Below are positions 1 to 11,116 of a stretch of 64,000 bases of DNA, in pieces. Below the pieces are notes generated by a model. That model saw nothing but the letters and a program-made list of their open reading frames with translations, was not told where the DNA came from and did no database searches. The DNA lies in NCBI GenBank assembly GCA_033439765.1, contig JAULSN010000007.1, positions 1,054,001-1,118,000 of the forward strand, read 5' to 3'. The translations under genes were made by a program, and so were the position numbers. Origin of the DNA: Lasiosphaeria ovina. Lineage: Eukaryota > Ascomycota > Sordariomycetes > Sordariales > Lasiosphaeriaceae. Every line of letters begins with the position of its first letter. Within the stretch, counting starts at the first letter, position 1.

Positions 1-3000
1 TTTGTATAGTACGAATATACAGTATATACATGTAGCGTACAACCTGAGTACAGTACATAGGTACATATTACATACAGCACTTTCCTCGATCCCGCGGGCG
101 CTGCACTTGAACGAACTTGAGCCAACTGCCCGTTCCACAGCCCAACCTTCGAGTCACGGGCAGATCAAGCTCTACTTTGGGCTCGGCAATAATTAAACGA
201 TTTGGAGAAAACAGTTTCACCCAACTGCAGATACTGATACCGGCAAGCCAGCTTTGGATCCAGCCAGCCACGAAAACAGGTGCCTCTTGAGCTCTTACTA
301 TGTAGCTCTGGTCTGTTTGTGCAATGAACTGCCGTGAAGATTGCATTGCATCTTGCGCACAACAAGCAGACCGCAGCGAGGGCGCGTCAAGGTCAAGGCG
401 AAAACCGAGTCCAGGTCATCGGGAAGCATACAGTACCTCCCGTCAGTTCCGGCTCTGCTGCTCCCCTCGTGCACGGCTGCTCAAGCGTTCGGGAATCGCG
501 GCCCCAACTACCGACTAAGCCCAAGCCCAACTGCAACTTTGCCACATCACTGCTGCCACTCTGCTGCTGCATTGCACAGCGTTGGCTGCATGCCCTGCAG
601 TGCAGCTTTCCAATGCACGTGGGCAGACAGAGTTGCAAACCAGGCCAGGGCAGTTCGAACCCCACCGGGAACCTAACATCAGCGGCTCTTCCGGTCATCT
701 CATGGAGACTGCAGTCTCACCGTCTCCTGTCGGTGACGAGGCCAAAGTCGGACCCGACATATTCTGTCGGATCACCGGGCATGGAGTGCGTTGAGATGGA
801 GTCTGGCGGCAAAGGTGAGCAAGGTGGTGAGCAACGACGTTGGCGCCAGCTTGCAGAACCAGAACCCGCTGACAATCTTGGAAGAAGTCGGTCGCTGCGG
901 ATACATGTTGCACCGCCGTCCCTTGCATACAGACTTAGGTACCTGCCCATGGTGCTACACCCAATAATTAGCGGACCGCGGATACGGAGTTCAGGTGACT
1001 TCATCCGGAGTAGGCTCCGAAGCCAATTGCTGTTGGCCGTTACCCTGCCTCTCCAGCGCCCTACACCGAACAACCAACAACATGGTAGGCCTTGGGTTGT
1101 CAAATAATTCGAATCCAACAAGGCAGAGAATACTGTACCGGTTGCCAGGGGTAAGGGCAGTCACCAACCGCTCACCTGCTTTGACAGGCAAGCAAATGTC
1201 GTTGGCCGAGACGGTCACGTTCATCCAGTCTGACCGTCCTTGTTTCACCGCCACCATCTCGCCGGCAGAGTGAAGCACGTCGGCTCAGGCCACACTTCCA
1301 AGTGCCCCTCGCAACGCACCGGCGGATACCCAATCCCAACGGATTCACTGCGTTGTCTCTGGGACCCATAAGGTAGAGCCTGTGTCCAACACGGATTCTG
1401 CGTAACTGACTACATAGGACCAACTTAAATCCGCTCGGCTCAGGGTCGGCAATTGCAACCTACCCGCCCCTCGCTCCCCAACACAGAACCCCCTTTCGAT
1501 GGGACGTTTGGAAACCATTTCCCTGTTCGATTGGTTGGTTGCCCACCGCTGAAGCCGTCATGCCAAAAGAGTGGGCACTATCAGTACTCCGTCCAGAATG
1601 TTTTGTGCTCCACGTCTAGAGAAACTTGCTCTTGCGCTCTGACAAGCCAAGGCCCTAGAACCCTTGTCGCCGTCATCGCCTTTCTCACCACCTCCAACAA
1701 AGCACCGCCTACAGCACTTTCCAGCCTGGAAGAATGAACGGTAGCTCAAACTAACCCTGGCCTCGTGGTCTGATGATAGTGGCGCACGACGCGAGCTGAA
1801 ATCCTAAATGCTGCCACGTAACCAATGCTTACAAGTCCACCAAACAGTGGTTGGCTGCTGGCTGTGCGGAGCCTGACGAGGGGCCCGGTAGTGGCGTCGG
1901 CGGGCCGGCGATGTGGGGCAGAGAAAACCGGTCGGCGTTCGTGCCCGACGTGTTTCGGGTCGGAGCTTGATCGAGAGGATGCCACGTCCTATTCCTATGA
2001 TCTCCACGACAAAAGGCAACGTTGACCTCGGCTGCATGCGATCATGCACAGATTTTCCAGTTGGTACTTTCTTTGCGCAATTTTGCCCGTATGGCATTGT
2101 GGCGGTCGGCCCGAGAACAAAGCTCTTCGAAACTCAGACTCGACATTGGGTTTCTGGGCCTTGGCTACTTTACAGAACAAGCCCTATTAGTGCAAACACT
2201 CCGCCGACAGTATAACTTGGCATCTGCAGAGAACATACGAAGAAAGTCAACAAAATCACCTTATCTTCGATACCCCGATGAAGCCCACTTCTCCATTATT
2301 ACGGAATACAGGATACAATCAGGGACGGAGGCGGGCGGACGGACGTTCGGCAGCTGACCCCTGTCTAGCCGAAATGCCAAGTCCTTTTCGGCGATACGTT
2401 TTTTCCAGATCAAACCCACCCCTGTCCAAGTGGAAGATGCTCGACGGCGTCATTCACTCTTTCGCCGCCACGTACTTGTGCTGATCAGACCCCAGAGAGT
2501 GGGAAAACAAAACATAGTCATTCTGGCCGTTTCCTGGTATTTTTATCCTTTTTCTAGTTTTCCCCTTCTTGACTTCCAGGTTGACCTACGATTTGGCCGC
2601 GTGCTGGTGCCGTGACCAGAGCGCAACCGTAGCGCGGGCGCTAGCTGCTCTTGTCGAAACTCGTGCTCCGCACGGAGTACAAAGCCTTTGCGTGCGCATG
2701 GGCCGTGCGCGCACCCCTTTTCATTCCTCGCAAGTGGAGGACTTGAGGTGCGTGCTGAGGCCCGCCGGCCGCAGTGAATCATTTCCACGTGGCCTCCATT
2801 GTCCTGTCTACGTGCCGGCCTTGGCTTAGTATTGATCGGAAGATGGGGTTTTGGAGAGGAGCATCTGCCCATGGTAATCATGCCGGATTGAGGAGACGTC
2901 CATCTCACTCTTGCCGCCCCTATTTACCCTGTCCACAACGCGCGCCAGTGACTAGTTTCACCCACCGCAATACTACAGTCCATTTATTCCCCTTGGAGCG

Positions 3001-5502
3001 GAAGCGTGTATGTCTGTGTGTAGAGTCCACACAGTTGACTGCAATGCAGTGAGCATGGAGGAAGCATGGCCGTTCAAGGAAGGGAAGCGACTCGCATTTG
3101 TGGAGACATGTCGCTATTCCCAGATCCAAGGGTGCCAGATGCCGCCAAGCAAGCAGCGGGGTATTCACCTCCATAGGAAGGAATAGACGATCGGCTTTTA
3201 GGAGGCTCGGTTCTACTTGCCAGGCACCTTTGCCTCGCCTTAGCTATCCCATCTAAGAAAGCAATATTCATTTAATTACCTTATTAAGGTAGTAGTAATG
3301 GGTGCGGGGCAGGTCAGAATTGGACCCAAAGAATCACGTACCTACCGGGTAACTATCCCGTTAGAACCGACGCAAGATGGAAATGGAGATGGAGAGAGAG
3401 GCCAGGGTTGTGGACATGACATGGCGATCTCTTTGCGTGTAACTGTAACAGCACCTATCGGCGATCTTTTGTTCCTGATTCCGTTCTGAGACAGGACGGG
3501 GAGAGCGAACGGATGAAATCCAAACTTTTTGGGACGCGCCAACCCCTCCAAGACCAGACCACACCACACCATACTTGCTTGATTGGTGTTTTATTCGTTT
3601 GCTGGTGGCTGCACCATGCCCCCGAATAGGAAATCCGTCTGCTGCCTTCCTTCTCTCTTGGGTTCCTATCAGTCGCAAGCGTGTTATTAGCTGCCGATCA
3701 CCACCAGCGACCGCTCCCTTGTTCTTATTCGATGAGGGGGGGTTATACTTCGGTATGTCACCCTCTGTCTGGTTTTGGGCCATTCGAATAATGCTCAGGA
3801 AGGGCGGAGGCGTGTGGCGCGCTGCGCGTCTTTCAGGGCATGAACAGACTGGATCTTGGTTTCCTGGCTCTGTGATGGTGTTGGGTTGCTATCTAGGGAC
3901 TGAGCTGGCGCGCTTTAGCCTGGTGAATGGCCTGCTCATTATCATGCGATGTTTTCCTCCTTTTGGCGAAGAGTTTACTTCTTTCTGGTTTGTTGACTAT
4001 CGGGTGAGATGATACCTAGTCGAGATAAAACAACATGGGCTGGTGCATCCCATAATTAGATTGCTATTGTTTATAGCCCAGCCCCCTACTACCGTGCTCG
4101 TTATGGTTTATAATTAATCTGATACCTATTCTATCAAGAAATAGTCTCATGCCATCACGTCATCTTCCAATCGAGTCCGATGTGCGGTCTTGCGGCCATT
4201 AAGTGTTTTTGAGGTATCCGTAGATGCCCGGCAAGCAAGCACACCAAATACGTCAGCTCATAATTGCCGAAAATTGAATATATCACAAGCAAGGCGCCTC
4301 AGAGCACATATCGGGTTGAGTGTCCAGAAGATCCCCAGGTGGATAATTAGTGTCCGGAGTTCTGATCGGGTGCAAGAATAACCACTAGCATGCTCGATCG
4401 GCACAATTCGATCGGCACTTTTTTTATTAAGCTCGTACTCGAGCTAGGATGAGACCGGTTTTCAGTCCAGCTTAGCTACCTAGTATTGTAATACTATGTA
4501 ATTAGGCCCCTCTGGACGAGGCGTATCTACAGGTCGGTTCCCCCGCTGCCGACCACCCATAGTGTGCTTCATGTCATAGATATACTAACATGGTAGAGAA
4601 TGAGCAGACTAACAAGCTGGAGGAAAGCGGCAGATCTTTTGAGTGTAATTATCGATGGTTGGCTCAACAGATGTGCCCTGTCTGGTAGATGAGAGGAAGA
4701 AGAAGAGTGTAGGATTCTCATTATTATGCCTTCGCTATAATACCTCGGCGGAAGAAGGGTCTTGCAGTCCGCAAAACCATATTCCACTGCGCCTCACGCA
4801 TAGTTTGAGCGCTTTGGGGGAGGGGGGATCCTGCTCAGTCGATCCCTGAACGTTTACGTTTATTACCGAGCCACATTCTGAGATGCGAACAGCCTAATTG
4901 CCTTGCAGATTGTTTTGAACATGTACTTATCAGGGGGCGGTAGCTTTTGAAGCCCTTGGTATAGGATCTAGGAAGCCTGTTTCTCTCTTCGAAATACCTG
5001 AGGCAGTAAGTGGAATAGAGAGGCATTATTACAGGTATACAGTGAGAGACGAAGATGGTGATGAGCTGAAGCAGCCTCGAGCTCAGAAATGAATCCCACT
5101 TTTTTATTCATTCTCCTTCGTTTTTCATTTTATGCCTGATTTCATGATGTCCATACTACGTCCGTAGCGTTGAAAGTTGAGAATAAAAGTTCAAGGAAGA
5201 AGAGCCCGTCGCCCATTATTTGCATTTGAAAGCAGGGTCTTCGGTCTAGACAGCAGAACGCATGATTGTAATATGTACTAGAAAAGAACCACATCTCGTG
5301 GTCATCTAAAGCTCTTTTAAACCGAAACCCAGCTCGCCCGTGTTATTGGTTCCAGTGCCGTAACTCCCTGTAATGCAAACCGACTGAATACCCGAGTAGC
5401 TAATCGCAAGCCATGTGAAAGTGGAGTGTTCCGAGAGAAAAAGGAGAAGAGAAAAGGAGCAGAGGAAAACAACAACACTAGCATAACACGCATCCAAACC
5501 CT
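1..5502. other. Gene-free stretch, 5.5 kb
   Basis: I find no convincing coding sequence. The open frames here (the longest about 257 codons at 334-1107) have no recognisable domain, no plausible fungal protein composition and no supporting splice structure. The stretch from about 3.9 to 5.4 kb is visibly more AT-rich than the rest. The right end is the 3' flank of the protoglobin gene. Confidence 0.5.
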
Positions 5503-6535
5503 TTACTCGCCAGCCCCTGCAGTCTCAACCTTGGGCGGCGCACCGCCATCCTTGTCGTCAGAAACCTTCAGATCCCCCATCGACGCCCCCATGCTGGTGA
5601 ACGGGCAGACGCCCTTGGCCGGCGCGCTGCTGCTCTTGCCCCTCCTCGCGGCAGGGGAGCCCGTCGCCGTGTCGTCGCTGGCCTCGGACTCGCTGGTAGC
5701 CGCGGCCACCGCCTCGTCGTCGAGGACCTTCTTGCCGTGCAGCCAGCCCTCCTTCTCAATGACGCCAAAGTCCATGCCGTCCGTGAACTCCTCACCATCG
5801 TGTACATACCACTTGGTGAACAGGTCGTTCTGGATCCATATGACCTTGCCGAGCGCCTTGACGAGCGCGATCTTGCGCGCCAGGTGCAGGCGCGGGTGCG
5901 ACAGGATGGCCTCGGTCAGCACGTCCTGGATCACGGCCAGCCCGGCGCCGATGTGCATGTACTCGATGTGCAGCGGGTACGTCCTGCCGATGCCCGTGTG
6001 CATCATGCTAAAACCAGGAAATATGAGCTGATCTGACGATGAAACTTGAAATGAGATGAGAGACGGTATGTTTTTGCTCACCCAACCTTGTCCAGGTACT
6101 CCCAGAACTCCATCTGCGTGGGATCCGTGCACAGCTTCTTAAGGTATGCGCGGAGGAACATCTTGCGGTGCAGGATCTGGGGGCTGTCCTCGTCGGGCAC
6201 GTCGTCCATGGGGCCCTCGAACGCCGTGCTGCGCGTCTGGAAGGCCCGCGCCGTGATGTCGTACTGCAGCAGCTTCTTGTACACGATGTTGACCACGGCG
6301 GGGATCAGCGCCTGGATGTACTTGCTGCCCGATGTGAGGGCCTCGACATCGTCTGAACCCCCCCAACGCGTGTCAGCTTCTTGGTTTGATGCAACCGTGT
6401 CAGACGTTTGCAGGTTTACGTACTGGCGCCAAAGTCGAGGAACGAGTGCAGGTACCGGATGCGCGCTTCGAGGCTCGTGTAGAGCGACTTGCGGTCAATG
6501 TGCTGCATCACGGGCGATCTCGAGAAGGGCGCCAT
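5503..6535 (-). CDS. Protoglobin-domain heme protein
   Basis: Predicted 295-aa protein in three exons (6535-6424, 6352-6082, 6007-5503). All junctions have GT/AG ends and keep frame. The N-terminal ~200 residues match the fungal protoglobin family: an opening with QHIDRKSLYTSLEARI, a VYKKLLQYDITARAF helix, a WEYLDKVG motif at the second splice junction, then an MHTGIGR turn and an EYMHIGAGLAVIQDVL helix that supplies a candidate heme-ligand His. The last ~80 residues are low-complexity (Ala/Ser/Asp-rich) with a KGVCPF segment and look disordered. There is no signal peptide, so it is probably cytosolic. Protoglobins bind heme and gaseous ligands, but the physiological role in filamentous fungi is not settled. 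The ATG at 6535 was chosen because it opens directly into the conserved region. Confidence 0.88.
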
Positions 6536-7226
6536 CGCCGGCTGTGATGCGGAAGGAATGAAACGAGATGAAATGATTCGCAAATGAAATTTCGTACGAT
6601 TTCCAGGGGGAAGGCGCGGCGTTGTAGAGTCAGATCATGGCAAGCCGCCGAGGAGAAAAGGGGGAAGGAGCGACGACAGGGTTGACGATGGAGTACTCCG
6701 TAGGTAGGTAAGGTCACAATAACATGCCCCGTGAGACTGGATCCGGGAAAGCAGGGGGCGGGGGTAGAAGAGATGAAGAAAAGACCACTCTTGAGAGGAT
6801 TTTATCGGGTTTTACTGAGGCCATGATCGGGGATGGATGGATTGAAAGCTCGAGCTAGGTGTCGGTGAGGTGGTCTGAGGATGCCGCAGGGTCCCGACGT
6901 GGTTCGATGATACTAGGGGCCGTCAGGCCATTCGGAGGTCAGCGGCAAGAGCGGCCCAGCTGATTGGCCCGCCATCACGCTACCTATCTACAAGCATATG
7001 GATACCTTGGGTCAAAAGGACTTGCTTCCATTCCTAAATCTAAATCCTAAACTTCCTCAGCCGGCCTTTGATGGCCGGGTTTGAGCTTGCGCTGATGGCT
7101 TCTTACTTCACCGATACGGCTATTTTATCGAGAGGACGGTCTCTTCCCACATTCGCCCAACCTTCAAGTTTTCAACACTCTTATTCCGTGATTAATTACA
7201 GCTGGGATTGCAACTAATAGTGAACC
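6536..7226. other. Intergenic between protoglobin 5' end and regulator 3' end
   Basis: This holds the upstream region of the protoglobin gene and the 3' flank of the Zn2Cys6 gene. No coding sequence is recognised. Two CCCTAA units occur at about 7224-7235 beside the stop of the neighbouring gene, too few to call a telomeric tract. Confidence 0.5.
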
Positions 7227-8903
7227 CTAACCCTGCGATCTCTCGCATCCGCGCAAAGTGTTTCGAAACGACGTGAAAAACAGCGGGATACATTCATCCC
7301 GGCCGTATATGCTTACCAGAATCTCGTTGAACCAACTCAGCTCTTTGGTAGTGCGAGAGCCGCCCTCACGGAAAGTATCGTGGGCTGTTCGGAGCGGGAA
7401 CAGGACCGACGTGGGTCCAAACAGCTTCATCTCGTCTTGCATGAGATAGCCGACGCTTTGGCAGATCATCGTCGCTAGGTGTACGGCCTCTTGCATGAGA
7501 GATGTTTTGGAGATGCCGTGTCTCGAAAACTCGTCCACGAGGACTAGCTCGGGGAAAGAGGTTGTCAGCATATCCACGTTTGTGAGGCAGATGGCCTTGA
7601 ACGCCCATAAATTCGTCAGTGCGTTGGCATCTGTGATGCTCCGAAACCATATCCAAGGTTTGCCGTATGGACCGGCAGCCGGCTTGACCCAAGACATGCT
7701 GGATGTCCGTGTGATGGGCTGGAATCTTTCTTCCCACTGCCTCAAGCGGCCGAGCAGCGCCATAAATCCATGGACCGCCTCTCTTGCAGCAGGTATTGCC
7801 GACTCTGGAGCACCGGCGGCTTTGTCTACTATTTCGAATATTGATGGTATCATAGCGCCTTCACTCATGAGTTGCTGCATCGCCGAGGGCGCTGCTTTTC
7901 CAAACGGCACATGTATCCACTCCGGTGCTGCGAGAAACGAGGCTTTCCGTGAGTGGATCCCCATGATGATCTGTCAAAGACGCTTGCGTGTCAACCAAGT
8001 CATCGGCAATATTCAGCCATTCAACAGCTGGTAAAACTTACTAAAGAAGGCCTTGCCCCGACAAACAGCTTGTGGGGAACGCCCGACGCGTAAAACTCTG
8101 GTCCAGATAGCCGCACCAGCTCCCCGAACCCCTGGAGATGGGCCGCCCGAGCATCCAAGGATGTCGGCAAGAAGATCTCGGCCAGGAGCAAGCACATGAT
8201 GGCAGCGGCAAGCTGTTCTGGGCAACGCAGAGTATTGGACCGAAGGGCAGTCCGGAGGGATTGAAGTGCCAACCCATAAGCCTCGAGACCTGCGGGTATT
8301 GGGGCACTTCGCATCGGGCCCCCGGCTAGGATGGACACGGCAAATGCCTTGACTGCCGCGTCGAGGGCCGCGTCGGTTCTGTTGCCGATGAGATCAGGAA
8401 GCGCCTCCACCCAAGCGCCGCAAATTCGAGCCGGAGACTGCACGTCGGTGCTGCTGTGGCGGGGCAAGGAGAGCTGCGGCCCGGGCACATAATTTCGGAT
8501 TATCAAGGTGATGAGATGGTCGAGAGGGACTGCCAAGAGAGGGCGTATGGCTAATTTCTGAGTGACAGCCTGGCCTTTTTCACCTTGGCTGCCCTGCCTG
8601 AGATGGCAAACTTGCGGCGCCACTACCCTCTCTGGACAAAAGGGATTGTGGACTTGCTTGTCACCTAGGTCGGCCCGACGGCCATTCCGAGTCTTTTGCG
8701 GGACAAAGATCCATTCGGACGAGTAGCCCGGGCAACAGAAGCCGCGTACGCTGCATTGAGAACAAGATGGCTGTTTCGCATCACACTACAAAGACATGAG
8801 CCGCTGAAGCAAAGACATTTGCAGGGGAGCAACTAGGTGAGGTACCTACTCGTATCTTCAGCTTTCTGCATGTTTGACATATTTTCCTCTGTTTAACCTT
8901 CAT
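7227..8903 (-). CDS. Zn2Cys6 fungal transcription factor (Fungal_trans_2 type)
   Basis: Predicted 513-aa nuclear regulator in three exons (8903-8850, 8785-8042, 7970-7227), every junction phase 0. Exon 1 encodes only 18 residues and stops inside the zinc cluster. Joined, the cluster reads C9-x2-C12-x6-C19-x6-C26-x2-C29 followed by CC at 35-36, a good Zn2Cys6 pattern with a CDAKQPSCSQC core. The rest resembles the helical fungal-specific regulatory domain (PF11951 type), with alternating helices and no membrane segment. The start at 8903 leaves just eight residues before the first Cys, which is common in this class. An alternative splice (GTAAGC donor near 7320) could change the last ~35 residues. 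It is divergent from the metallo-beta-lactamase gene across ~690 bp, so co-regulation is possible but not shown. Confidence 0.85.
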
Positions 8904-9591
8904 GGCGTTAAGGCGAGTCCGGAATTATCTGTCTGACTTTGCTGTCATCTGTCATCGCCAATCAAACCCCGAACGGTGGAGTGATACTTCAAGACAGTCT
9001 CCTAGCGACGCGCGCTAAGGACCGGACGAGGGGATCAGTAATGTTAAAGACCGTGCAGAGATATCCTCGTTTCCAAGAACGGATAAAGTCCAGAGTTCCG
9101 GGGGCAGCGAGAGCCGTGAGGGGAGACCAAATGGAAAGCAACCGCAGCTGACGCACCTTCCCGCCCTACAGCATCGAGGGGGGGGCAAGTCATCCCGACC
9201 TAACCGGATGCGGTGCCATATTCCGGTATGGCTCCCGCCATTGGCTATAGGTGGTGCTTGGAAAACGACGTGACATTGATTGTGTTCAATGTTGATAATT
9301 CTCGGCCAAATTGGAAATCTCGCTGCAGACGTCATTATGGGACTTTTCATGATAAGCAGATTGTGATTACGAGAGCAGAAACTATTATTAATGCCGAATT
9401 GAAAAGCTGGCGCCTGCGAGAAACTTGTATAAAGATGAAGCCCCGAATCTACAGGTCCGACTATGATCGACATTCTACAAAGAAAGTACTATCAAATCAA
9501 AACACCACACCTAATTCTCGTGCTACTTAGTCCCAACTCACTTACCAAACCCCAAACAGAAACTTATCTAGCTTCCCCCCTCTCCACCACC
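8904..9591. promoter_or_regulatory. Divergent intergenic promoter region
   Basis: 688 bp between the ATG of the minus-strand Zn2Cys6 regulator and the ATG of the plus-strand metallo-beta-lactamase-fold gene. It must hold both 5' regions. A CT/AC-rich leader with a CCACC-ATG context lies directly before the plus-strand start. No operator can be assigned from sequence alone. Confidence 0.6.
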
Positions 9592-10552
9592 ATGGCTCCC
9601 CACATCGACTTTGGCGTCCCCGTGAGCATCACCTACATCGGCACCGCCACGGCCATTATCCACATCGACGGCGTCAACTTCCTGACGGACCCCGTCTTTT
9701 CGCCCGGGGGAACCGAATGGTGTGCACTTTACCTACCCATAGTACCTACCCAACAGGCAGAAAACTAACATCCAGACCGCAGGGACGTGGGCGGCCTCAA
9801 GCTGACGCAGACCAAGAGCCCGGCCTACGGGCTCGCTAGCCTGCCGCCCATCGACGCCGTGCTGCTCAGCCACGAGGACCACCCGGACAACCTGGACGAG
9901 CCGGGCCGGCAGCTGCTCGACGGCCGCCGCGTCTTCACCACGCCCGACGGCGCGCGCAAGCTGGGCCCGCGGCCGGGCGTGCGCGGGCTGAAAGACTGGT
10001 AAACCACCTTCCTGCATACATTCGACGGCCTGTCTGGTCGGTCAAGTACTCAACAACCATGCATCAATGTTAACCGCACAAAAAAAAAACAGGGAAACAA
10101 CAACCCTCACCATCGGCGGCCGCGAATTCAGCATCACGGCCACCCCATGCGAACACCTACCGGGGGGCGAATGCATCGGCTTCGTCGTCTCCTCGCCATC
10201 CTTCGGCACGCACTCACCCACCAACCTGCCCAACGCGCTCTACTTCTCGGGCGACACGGTGCACGTCGCCTCGCTGGGGCCCGAGATTCGTGGGAGGTGG
10301 CACGTGGCGGCCGCGCTGCTGAACCTGGGTAAGGCGTCGGTGGGGGAGCTGCAGATCACCATGGATGGCGCACAGGGGGTGCGTTTGTTTGGGGATGTCG
10401 GGGCGGATTTGCTCGTGCCGATGCACTTTGAGGCGTGGCAGCACTTTGCTGAGGACAAGGCTGATATGGTGGTGGCGTTTGAAGGGGGCGGGATCTTGGA
10501 CCGGGTGTTGTTCCTGGAGCTCGGGGTTGAGACTTTGTTGACCAAGGCTTGA
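9592..10552 (+). CDS. Metallo-beta-lactamase-fold hydrolase, UlaG/PF12706-like
   Basis: Predicted 267-aa soluble protein in three exons (9592-9719, 9783-9998, 10093-10552), all phase-consistent. N-terminal strands lead into a TYIGTATAIIHIDG motif typical of the UlaG-like beta-lactamase superfamily 2 branch. The metal site is visible as SHEDHPDNLD (the usual SHxHxDH in a variant spacing), then FSGDT in exon 3 and an MHFEAW His near the C-terminus. The second acceptor is preceded by an unbroken A-run (about 10080-10089). Family members hydrolyse lactones, phosphodiesters or acyl-ethanolamines, and the substrate here is unknown. No signal peptide or membrane segment is seen. The upstream regulator on the opposite strand is a plausible local controller, by position only. 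Confidence 0.85.
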
Positions 10553-10826
10553 TTGCGAGGAGTGGCAGAGAGGGATAGGTGTAGGAACCGGCAGGCAGTA
10601 TGGGTTTGGACTGTGGAGATTATCATATGGATAGCACGTTTCGTCGTATGGGGAACGAGAAGAGACAGTAACCAATTTCATCTGAAAATTGAGCTCAAAG
10701 ATATTCCGTCTGGTGCCTCTGACAGAACAACCACAGTCTGATGCCGTCTTACCAGATTCAAGGTCGAGGGCCAAAAAAATAATGACAGCAAAAGTCATAT
10801 CAGCAAACGCCACCAGGCAAAAGCAA

Positions 10827-10916
10827 TGCCCACATTCAGGTTTGAACTGAGGACCTTATCATTGAAGATGTGTAAATCTCTACTAGTGATACGCTCTGCC
10901 CCTGAGCCATGCGGGC
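10827..10916 (-). tRNA. tRNA-Thr (anticodon AGU) with 18-nt intron
   Basis: Read on the minus strand, the acceptor 5' half GCCCGCA (10916-10910) pairs with TGTGGGC (10834-10828), including one G-U, with discriminator A at 10827. The D arm is GCTC/GAGC around AGGGGCA, and the anticodon stem is TATCA/TGATA. The loop is CTAGTA plus A, giving anticodon AGT at 10884-10882. An 18-nt intron (10880-10863) sits one base 3' of the anticodon, the canonical eukaryotic tRNA intron site. The T loop is TTCAAAC, and the T stem has one C-A mismatch at its outer pair. The internal A- and B-box segments serve as the Pol III promoter. The CCA end is not encoded, as expected. Confidence 0.93.
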
Positions 10917-11116
10917 CGAATGGATTCGCTTTGTCTGGCTCGGGGTGCACTGTGAATATAAACTCGTGCTGCTTTGATGGGGGGATCCTCAAGCATGTCA
11001 GGGAAAACGAGTTTCAAAAGAAATTAGGCATCTCCACCGCCCGTCCCACCGGCCCACTCCTTGTCTCAAACAGCTGCTCCGCAATTACATGTGGCACGCT
11101 CGAGTGGTGCCAGCTA

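Noticed and set aside
645..665. CAGTTCGAACC resembling a tRNA T loop
   Set aside because: No T stem, acceptor or anticodon arm can be built around it.
334..1107. 257-codon plus-strand open frame
   Set aside because: No domain, composition typical of a chance frame in GC-rich DNA, overlapped by other frames on both strands, and no splice or promoter context.
7224..7235. Telomere-like CCCTAACCCT
   Set aside because: Fewer than two full units; a chance match at the end of a coding region, not an interstitial telomere.
9015..9473. 152-codon minus-strand open frame between two divergent genes
   Set aside because: No recognisable family; it lies wholly in the shared promoter region and has no supporting context.
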